A stretch of DNA of 37,560 nt, from assembly GCA_018656865.1 (NCBI GenBank), contig JABHYO010000068.1, positions 1 through 37,560 on the forward strand. Reading direction: 5' to 3'. Shown here in pieces: positions 32,517-37,560 of the stretch. Position 1 is the stretch's first letter. Each line of letters opens with the position of its first letter. The stretch comes from Gammaproteobacteria bacterium. Lineage in GTDB: Bacteria; Pseudomonadota; Gammaproteobacteria; Pseudomonadales; Azotimanducaceae. The notes beneath the pieces are model-generated. The model was not told where the DNA came from, ran no database searches, and was given only the letters and a program-made list of their open reading frames with translations. The position numbers were made by a program, and so were the translations under genes.

Positions 32517-33755
32517 CTATCTCGTTAGAATAGTGACACACATGGCGGCTGCATCATTACCGATCACGCCACCACCATTGTGAGCAAGACCAACCTTGGC
32601 CCCCTCAACCTGCCGTGCACCAGCAGTGCCTCGTAGTTGCTCGGTTAGTTCAACCAACTGGGCAATACCAGTTGCGCCGATGGGGTGACCTTTACGCAAC
32701 AACCCACCGGATGTGTTCACCGGAATCTTGCCGCCAAGTTTCGTTGCACCTGATTCAACCAGAATTCCACCTTCGCCTTTAGCACACAGCCCCAGCGTGT
32801 CATAGGTCATGATTTCTGAAGGAGCAGAGGCATCATGCAGTTCAACAAGGCTCAGATCTTCAGGCCCTATTGCCGCCTCTTCATACGCTGTACTTATGCA
32901 GAGATCAGCGGAACCGGAATACTTGTCACCTTTGGCATGGTCCCAACCTGAGCGAAGAACGCTGGAAACAGCCTTGACCGGATTGACCAGACCCATCTCC
33001 CGTGCTTTCTTTTCGCTGACCACCACAACCGCGGCGGCGCCGTCACCTATTGGAGAACACATCGGCCGCGTTAAGGGTTCTGCAATCATGGGCTGGGCCA
33101 GTACTTCCTCCACGGTCAACTCCTCCCGAAACTGGGCTCTTTCATTCAGATGGCCATGAAAGGAATTTTTAGCGGAGACCGCAGCGAACTGTTCGGCAGT
33201 TGTGCCGTAGGCTTCCATATGCGCCCTGGCGCCGGAAGCATAGATATCCATAAACATGGACCGATTCTTGCCGGCACCATCGCTTGCAGCTGTAGCGCCA
33301 CTAGCTTCAGCATTCCTTTTGAGGTCAGCCATGATTTCTGCAAGCCCCTCTACATCAACGGCCCCACCGAAGGCACTGAACGTCTTTACTTTATCAACGT
33401 GATAGAGCTTTTCAGTTCCCACAGCAAGTACGATATCGTAAAGCCCCGCGGTCACCATTGCCGCGGCCTGCTCAAATGCTGTCGATGAACTCGCACAGGC
33501 ATTCTCAACGTTGATCACTGGAATGGCACCAATTCCCATACCTCGTAATATGACCTGACCACCAATACACTCCTGACCGGTAATGAGTCCAGCAGCAGCA
33601 TTACCCATCCAGGCTGCCTGAATGGCAGATTTTTCCACGCCGGCGTCGTTGAGCGCCATTGTAATGGCTTCCTCGCCCAGCGATTTCATACCTCTGTCCA
33701 GGTGTTTGCCGAACCTGGTCATACCTACGCCTGCTATTAAGGCATTCAATTTCAT
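32517..33755 (-). CDS. SCP2-type thiolase / lipid-transfer-like acetyl-CoA C-acyltransferase
   Basis: 412 residues. The nucleophile is Cys87 in INVENACASSSTAFEQ. RKGHPIGATG near 353-362 supplies the catalytic His and HNGGGVIGND the C-terminal region; the second Cys seen in degradative thiolases is represented by AAMCVTIL. The sequence is the lipid-transfer-protein-like thiolase often found beside nitroreductase-like and SDR genes in sterol and hydrocarbon catabolic loci. Its expected role is cleavage or condensation of beta-ketoacyl-CoA. It starts 14 bases after the nitroreductase stop. Confidence 0.9.
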   Translation of the reverse strand: MKLNALIAGVGMTRFGKHLDRGMKSLGEEAITMALNDAGVEKSAIQAAWMGNAAAGLITGQECIGGQVILRGMGIGAIPVINVENACASSSTAFEQAAAMVTAGLYDIVLAVGTEKLYHVDKVKTFSAFGGAVDVEGLAEIMADLKRNAEASGATAASDGAGKNRSMFMDIYASGARAHMEAYGTTAEQFAAVSAKNSFHGHLNERAQFREELTVEEVLAQPMIAEPLTRPMCSPIGDGAAAVVVVSEKKAREMGLVNPVKAVSSVLRSGWDHAKGDKYSGSADLCISTAYEEAAIGPEDLSLVELHDASAPSEIMTYDTLGLCAKGEGGILVESGATKLGGKIPVNTSGGLLRKGHPIGATGIAQLVELTEQLRGTAGARQVEGAKVGLAHNGGGVIGNDAAAMCVTILTR

Positions 33756-33769
33756 TGCTTACTTCTCCT

Positions 33770-34567
33770 TTACAAGATACCGGGTGGCTTGATGTTAAGT
33801 GCCTTTTGCATGAATGCCAGTTCTTCTTCTCGATCAGGAAGTGGTGCAGGATCAGTGAACATGCCATCTTTCGTCAGTTCCTCTACGACTTCTTCACTTC
33901 TCGGGAAAGGCTCACCATATTTGTTGATCTGAAATAGGTCTTCGAACGGCAGTCTTGGTCTCTGTCCGCCGGCTTCCCAATGTTCTAGCGGGTAACCAAC
34001 CGTCTGAATCAGCAACAATCGACAATGTTCGGGGACGCCGAGCTCCTGCATGACAGCAGGTCCTCTGGGTCCTGCGCCAAGGCAGCAGGTTCCTAACCCC
34101 ATTTCGTACGCGGCCAGCGTCGCCTGTGCTATACCTTGGCCGCAGTCTACTTCGCCCATACCTGGAAGTTTCAACAGCTCTTTGATGTCAGCAAAAATGG
34201 GAACCATGATGTCGTTGACCGCTTCCTTCCGTTCTTCCGCTGATCCCAGGCCCAGGGCACCTGCTTCCGCCAGGCTCAACAGGCGGTCCGTCTGATCATC
34301 CACTGCTTCAGTATCCAGGTACCAGAAAATAATGACCGGCGCTATCTTGACCTGCCAACCGATGATCATATTATCCAGTGAATCCACCAATTCTTTTGCG
34401 GTGGAATCCTTGAATACTGCAATCGCTCTCAGCGATTGAACGTTACCCCAGTGAGAAGCAAGTCTTGCTGCTTCAAACATAACTTGAATCTTCTCTTTTT
34501 CTACTGGCTTGTAGGGCTTTACGAATCGAATTGATCGTCTGCGACCTACTGTTTCACGAAATTCCAT
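33770..34567 (-). CDS. Nitroreductase-family flavoprotein
   Basis: 265 residues from ATG 34567; GTG 34573 is two codons upstream, and AAAGGA is well placed for the ATG. RRRSIRFVKPYKPVEKEKIQ is the N-terminal flavin (FMN) binding RRSxRxY/F motif, then AARLASHWGNVQSL; GQGIAQATLAAYEMGLGTCC is the central helix and TVGYPLEHWE the conserved GYP. FMN-binding dimer. Some members (BluB, HUB) have other activities, but here the thiolase and LLM neighbours point to a catabolic redox role. First gene of the three-gene unit. Confidence 0.85.
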   Translation of the reverse strand: MEFRETVGRRRSIRFVKPYKPVEKEKIQVMFEAARLASHWGNVQSLRAIAVFKDSTAKELVDSLDNMIIGWQVKIAPVIIFWYLDTEAVDDQTDRLLSLAEAGALGLGSAEERKEAVNDIMVPIFADIKELLKLPGMGEVDCGQGIAQATLAAYEMGLGTCCLGAGPRGPAVMQELGVPEHCRLLLIQTVGYPLEHWEAGGQRPRLPFEDLFQINKYGEPFPRSEEVVEELTKDGMFTDPAPLPDREEELAFMQKALNIKPPGIL

Positions 34568-34773
34568 ATGCACGTCCTTTTCACTTAGTAACTAAATAGT
34601 AGTCGACAATTTATCGTTAGTTTCAACATCTTGCCACTGCTAACGAAATTCATTGAAGCACAGCTTTCTCAAGATGCTTCACTGGCGATCAGCATGACAC
34701 CAGCTTCATCGACATACTGAATCCCTGTACCACCATTTTTGGGACCTGCTTTGGGGCCAAATACAAGAGAATC

Positions 34774-34788
34774 CCACGCTCTGCGTGG
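34774..34788. repeat. REP-like hairpin CCACGC-TCT-GCGTGG
   Basis: A 6-base stem with TCT loop, in the context ATCCCACGCTCTGCGTGGC. This is close to the widespread TTCCCACGC-x3-GCGTGGGAA repeated extragenic palindromes of Proteobacteria, of which it looks like a degenerate single copy. No RAYT transposase is nearby. Confidence 0.5.
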
Positions 34789-34963
34789 CTCGATTTATGG
34801 GGGTAAGGTCAGTATCTCTGGCGAAGGCGTCTCAGAAGTTTGTAACGGACACATTGGATGCGGGGATTCCGCTTAGACGCGGCTATCAGCTTTACTCTGG
34901 CACTTCACCCCGGTCCGTACCTTTGACGCCATGTAAGTTCACATAGACTGACGATGTGGACAC

Positions 34964-34982
34964 AAGAGTGTGTTACACTCTT
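34964..34982. promoter_or_regulatory. Perfect palindrome AAGAGTGT-GTT-ACACTCTT
   Basis: Eight-base arms around three bases, about 140 bases upstream of the CX10C repeat gene ATG. Dimensions fit a dimeric regulator site; a weak hairpin is also possible. The adjacent nitroreductase is too far (about 400 bases) to be the obvious target. Confidence 0.45.
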
Positions 34983-35119
34983 ACCCTGATATTGTCCCGC
35001 CAGCCGCATCTGAAATCCTACCGCGGTGAGTTCTGACTGAACAATCCCAGTTTTCAAACACTGATTTCGGCAATCTTGCCAAATTGAAGCGTCAGTCGCG
35101 CTACCAACTGAGTTTTCTC

Positions 35120-35983
35120 ATGAAAACTATGCCCACCATCGGTCGACACAATAACGTGTGGGCTTTTCTGTTGCTTGCTGTTTTGTCGATACCGGTATTT
35201 TCCCAGAGCGAGGAAGTTGCCGTCCCAGACAATGCAAGCCCCAATTCGTATGGCTCTGGCTGGCGTTGTGATCCCGGCTATAAGAGCCTGGGTAGCACTT
35301 GTCAGATGATCGTTATACCCGAGAACGCTTTTTTGAATGATAAGCGTTATGGGAATGGGTGGGATTGCCGGCGTGGATACAAAGAATATAGGGGTGCCTG
35401 TGTAGAAATCGCAGTTCCGCCTAATGCTTATCTTGCTTCCCATGGTAACAACTGGCGTTGCGAGAAAGGATTTAAAAAAATCAATGAGGCCTGCGAGGCT
35501 ATCGTCATTCCTCATAACGGATATCTTAACAATTCACATGACGGGATCGATTGCCTTCGCGGTTACCGGAAAAAGGATATTGCCTGTGAGGAGATCGTTT
35601 TACCGAAGAATGGATACCTGACCGGATCAACTTATGGCATTGGCTTTGAATGCGAGCGAGGGTATCAGCTTATCGATGATGATTGTCTCGAATTCGAGGT
35701 TCCTATGAACGGCTATCTGAATTCCAGCCACCGCGGTACTTTGTCTTGGGATTGTGGGCGGGGTTACATTAAACGCGATGCTGAATGTCTGTACATTGAA
35801 ATCCCGCAAAACGGTTACCTTTCTGATCGTAGCCGTGATGGTTGGGCGTGCGAACGTGGATATCACAGTCAATCCAGTGGCTGTTTCAAGATAAACATAC
35901 CTGACAATGCGCATCTCGACTATTCGGGAACGGAATGGGAATGTGATCGCCTCTATACAAAAGAGGGCGATCAGTGCGTCTGA
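35120..35983 (+). CDS. Secreted protein of eight CX10C repeats
   Basis: 287 residues from ATG 35120 (MKTMPTIGRHNNVWAFLLLA, signal peptide ending about SQSEEV); the frame also opens at 35084. The mature part is only eight tandem units of about 30-34 residues with the pattern I/V-x-I/V-P-x-N-G/A-Y/x-L-x(8-12)-W-x-C-x-R-G-Y-x(7)-C. The spacing between the two Cys in every unit is exactly ten residues (C-x10-C), giving 16 Cys in total. Repeats are well diverged, so the array is old and maintained. Each unit probably forms a small disulfide-bonded module of the EGF or sushi scale. I do not recognise a named domain. A ligand-binding, surface or envelope role is inferred. Confidence 0.8.
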   Translation: MKTMPTIGRHNNVWAFLLLAVLSIPVFSQSEEVAVPDNASPNSYGSGWRCDPGYKSLGSTCQMIVIPENAFLNDKRYGNGWDCRRGYKEYRGACVEIAVPPNAYLASHGNNWRCEKGFKKINEACEAIVIPHNGYLNNSHDGIDCLRGYRKKDIACEEIVLPKNGYLTGSTYGIGFECERGYQLIDDDCLEFEVPMNGYLNSSHRGTLSWDCGRGYIKRDAECLYIEIPQNGYLSDRSRDGWACERGYHSQSSGCFKINIPDNAHLDYSGTEWECDRLYTKEGDQCV

Positions 35984-35996
35984 CACAAGTGATAAC

Positions 35997-36018
35997 GACA
36001 GATGCCTTCGCATCTGTC
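35997..36018 (+). terminator. Hairpin after the CX10C repeat gene
   Basis: GACAGATGC-CTTC-GCATCTGTC forms a 9-base stem with a 4-base loop, 14 bases after the stop. The following AGTAAAAGTTTCATTTC is only weakly T-rich, so it is a possible rather than typical rho-independent terminator. Confidence 0.55.
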
Positions 36019-36056
36019 AGTAAAAGTTTCATTTCTTCAATGACAATATATCTTCT

Positions 36057-36242
36057 ATGACGACGACAGGAAAAGAGACAGCACATCAGCTGGAATTGGG
36101 CATCACCTGCGAGACGGTAGAGGTTTACCGATACAAAACGCACGTGTACCAAAAGCTTTCTGATGCCCTCAAGTATGCTGAAATCGACATATTAAGCGAT
36201 GATCCTGACCCCGAAGCACCAGCTGAAAAATCTATTACCTAG
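36057..36242 (+). CDS. LuxR-type HTH fragment (helix-turn-helix only)
   Basis: 61 residues. TGKETAHQLELGITCETVEV then YRYKTHVYQKLSDALKYAEI matches the second half of a LuxR/FixJ HTH (G-x-S/TNKEIAxxLxIS-x-x-TVxxHxxxIxxKL), with one inserted residue in HQLELGI. The upstream helix LTxREREVL and any receiver or ligand domain are missing; in-frame codons reach a TAA at 36021 without it. It is either a truncated relic or a stand-alone DNA-binding peptide. There is no convincing ribosome-binding site. It lies between the repeat protein and a lysine-rich small protein. Confidence 0.55.
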   Translation: MTTTGKETAHQLELGITCETVEVYRYKTHVYQKLSDALKYAEIDILSDDPDPEAPAEKSIT

Positions 36243-36253
36243 AGGTAACTAGC

Positions 36254-36376
36254 ATGAGTAAAGCACGGAACAGTAACAAGGAAGGTAAAAAGAAGGCCCT
36301 CTTGACCCAGAAAGAAAAACGGAACGCAAAGAAAGAAAAAAAGGACGCGAAATCCAAAAGCATCAGTGAGCTGTAA
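36254..36376 (+). CDS. Lysine-rich small protein, 40 residues
   Basis: ATG 36254 with AGAGG eight bases upstream, TAA at 36374. 13 of the 40 residues are lysine (MSKARNSNKEGKKKALLTQK then EKRNAKKEKKDAKS). The N-terminal SK-x-R-x-SNKE-x-KKK pattern recurs, from memory, in small proteins of marine Gammaproteobacteria, where the function is unknown; nucleic-acid binding is plausible. Nothing here resembles a toxin or leader peptide. Confidence 0.65.
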   Translation: MSKARNSNKEGKKKALLTQKEKRNAKKEKKDAKSKSISEL

Positions 36377-36447
36377 ATCAATCGCAGGACACATTCGCGC
36401 ACTATCGTTTTTTGGGTGTGATCGCTCACTACTAGTGGTCTATTGAC

Positions 36448-37179
36448 ATGAATATCGAAATTGCGCGAATGCGCACGGGAAATCCGCAAAAGAAATTTAA
36501 CCAGCAGTCTTTACAGGACGATACGCCCCCAGTAACCGGTGTAGATAGCGAAACTCTACCGCCCACCATACTGTCATATCTGAAAGATTTGCCAAATTTG
36601 TGCTCTCTGGCAGGATTAGCTTGCACATTATCAGCCATTTACTTCAGCGTTTTGACTGTCTATCACGCTGCGATGATTGGCATGATCTGGGCCGTCGCCT
36701 TCGATTGGGCGGACGGCCTCATCGCACGAAGAATAAAAGGCCGAACCGGCACTGATCGAGCATTTGGCGCACAACTGGATGTCTTGATAGACATTGTGAG
36801 CTATGGCGTTGCACCTGCGATCCTGCTGCTGAGCTACGGGAAGTTTGAACCACTGTTTTTGGTAATCGCCTTCACCATGCTTGCCACGAGTGCCATGCGT
36901 TTAAGTTTCTTCAGCACATTTGGCCTGACCGGCGAAAACCAATATACAGGGCTGGCACTCGACAACAACAACATCATTCTCGTTTTTATCTTTCTGTTTG
37001 AGAGTGTACTCAGTGAAGGAATCTTTACTGCGGTCTTGGCAGTTGCCTGCCTGATAATCGCCGCGTTAAACGTGTCCCAGATTAAAACACCAAAACTGTC
37101 TGGCAACCCGGTCAATGTGTACATTCTTGCAGCCTATACGGTTGGGGTCACAGGAATCTATGGATCGAAACTATTTTGA
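36448..37179 (+). CDS. CDP-alcohol phosphatidyltransferase
   Basis: 243 residues, membrane. After about 48 polar residues come several hydrophobic helices with the CDP-AP signature DWADGLIAR then RIKGRTGTDRAFGAQLDVLID, that is D-x2-D-G-x2-A-R-x(12)-G-x3-D-x3-D; the gap after AR is somewhat longer than the usual 8-9. It would transfer a phosphoalcohol from a CDP-alcohol, or to a CDP-lipid, in phospholipid synthesis. It could be a phosphatidylserine synthase-like (PssA-like) enzyme. The next gene encodes a nucleotidyltransferase of the CTP:phosphoalcohol type, suggesting one short pathway. Confidence 0.85.
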   Translation: MNIEIARMRTGNPQKKFNQQSLQDDTPPVTGVDSETLPPTILSYLKDLPNLCSLAGLACTLSAIYFSVLTVYHAAMIGMIWAVAFDWADGLIARRIKGRTGTDRAFGAQLDVLIDIVSYGVAPAILLLSYGKFEPLFLVIAFTMLATSAMRLSFFSTFGLTGENQYTGLALDNNNIILVFIFLFESVLSEGIFTAVLAVACLIIAALNVSQIKTPKLSGNPVNVYILAAYTVGVTGIYGSKLF

Positions 37180-37231
37180 ATGTGCTGAGACTCATGGGAG
37201 TTTCAGAACAGGAGATGAAGGAGTTAGTAAT

Positions 37232-37560
37232 ATGATTGTCTATACCGTAGGTACATTCGACTTGTTGCACGTCGGACACCTCGCTTTGCTTGAGTACTGC
37301 AAGACATTGGGCGAAACACTCGCTGTTGGTGTGGCTTCCGACAAGGTGGTGAATTCGTACAAGCCAAACATGCCTGTTGTACCTCTTGATCAACGAATAG
37401 AAATGCTCAGAGCGCTCAGCTGTGTTGATATCGTGAGGCCATACTACCAACTGGAGTATGTTTCTGGCTGCCGGGAGTTGAATGCAGATATCTTCGTCAT
37501 CGGTGAGGATTGGGGCGCTACATCCCATAACATCGAGGTGGAGCCTTACCTCAGAACCAG
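37232..37560 (+). CDS. Cytidylyltransferase-fold nucleotidyltransferase (3' end outside window)
   Basis: The first 109 codons are present. The HxGH catalytic motif is in TVGTFDLLHVGHLALLEYCK, typical of the glycerol-3-phosphate cytidylyltransferase (TagD-like) group. The later ADIFVIGEDWG corresponds to the family's VMGDDW. It would activate a phosphoalcohol with CTP (or ATP). The start at 37232 follows GGAG and is where family homology begins; a 24-codon in-frame extension opens at ATG 37160 and overlaps the previous gene's end. A 13-codon ORF, ATG 37194 to TGA 37235, overlaps this start by the ATGA and could couple translation to it. Together with the CDP-AP gene it may make a phospholipid head group. 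Confidence 0.85.
   Translation, partial: MIVYTVGTFDLLHVGHLALLEYCKTLGETLAVGVASDKVVNSYKPNMPVVPLDQRIEMLRALSCVDIVRPYYQLEYVSGCRELNADIFVIGEDWGATSHNIEVEPYLRT

Larger units (their letters stand above)
34574..35119. other. Intergenic region with REP-like hairpin and decayed reading frames
   Basis: A 550-base gap between the divergent nitroreductase and CX10C repeat gene. It holds a minus-strand open stretch of about 37 codons, reading RAWDSLVFGPKAGPKNGGTG then IQYVDEAGVMLIASEAS and ending at 34669, with no start and no good family match, possibly the 3' end of a lost gene. It also holds the REP-like hairpin at 34774-34788 and a perfect palindrome at 34964-34982. A 49-codon plus ORF at 34797-34946 has no support. 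Confidence 0.45.

Noticed and set aside
34797-34946. 49-codon plus-strand ORF beginning MGVRSVSLAK
   Set aside because: No ribosome-binding site and no similarity that I recognise; it crosses REP-like debris.
1-37560. CRISPR arrays, tRNA/rRNA genes, transposases, att sites
   Set aside because: No array-like short spaced repeats, no tRNA cloverleaf I could recognise and no transposase or integrase signatures were seen. The repeats present are single duplications in leaders.

Overview
The window is a bacterial chromosome segment with dense coding on both strands and short gaps. It looks like a marine-type gammaproteobacterium. The strongest clue is the left-edge gene, an elongation factor G of the divergent second-paralogue type seen in Vibrio-like and related Gammaproteobacteria. 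An E. coli-like glutathione synthetase and DUF4124 and ArsR proteins of gammaproteobacterial style agree with this. The species cannot be named from sequence alone. I found no tRNA, rRNA, CRISPR array, intact IS element or phage gene.

Layout. 1-1565: 3'-truncated EF-G (minus). 1566-1979: a gap holding a collapsed remnant of a ChbG/YdjC-like deacetylase. 1980-4957: GST-like protein and secreted DUF3604 protein, translationally coupled (minus). 5111-6367: MBL-fold hydrolase with altered metal ligands (plus), divergent from the GST across a gap with stacked dyads. 6384-9803: minus-strand operon of rhodanese, EthD-like protein, sulfotransferase and SDR. 9933-13657: plus-strand secreted CMD-family protein, membrane methyltransferase, GNAT and a CrtC/AttH-like protein. 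13665-14456: SDR (minus). 14635-17688: tight plus-strand operon of SnoaL-like protein, small helical protein, APH-type kinase and geranylgeranyl-reductase-like flavoprotein. 17685-20211: quinone-oxidoreductase-like MDR and mmsA (minus). 20392-21258: luciferase-like monooxygenase (minus). 21596-22573: second CrtC/AttH-like protein, whose 3' end overlaps the convergent gshB. 22519-24818 (minus): gshB, an ArsR regulator with C-terminal vicinal cysteines, an unlisted 57-residue CxxC protein and a DUF4124 protein.

25039-31349 is a plus-strand block: SnoaL-like protein, possible acetoacetate-decarboxylase-fold protein, acyl-CoA dehydrogenase, periplasmic streptogramin-lyase-like propeller with a CxxCH site, and acyl-CoA ligase. 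Two genes in it are preceded by copies of the same leader, each carrying an FNR/ANR-type box, which suggests oxygen control. 31451-34567 (minus) is nitroreductase, SCP2-type thiolase and a second luciferase-like monooxygenase. After a 550-base gap with REP-like debris comes a secreted protein of eight exact CX10C repeats (35120-35983). It is followed by an HTH-only LuxR fragment, a lysine-rich 40-residue protein, a CDP-alcohol phosphatidyltransferase and a truncated nucleotidyltransferase.

Taken together, most genes are oxidoreductases, CoA-ester enzymes and small alpha/beta-barrel or SnoaL proteins of the kinds found in catabolism of hydrophobic compounds (steroid-, terpenoid- or alkyl-like). 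No complete known pathway can be assembled, so the substrate is unknown. The most unusual parts are the duplicated FNR-box leader block, the CX10C repeat protein, the ArsR-gshB pair with its dyad, and the series of near-perfect palindromes placed in front of individual catabolic operons.
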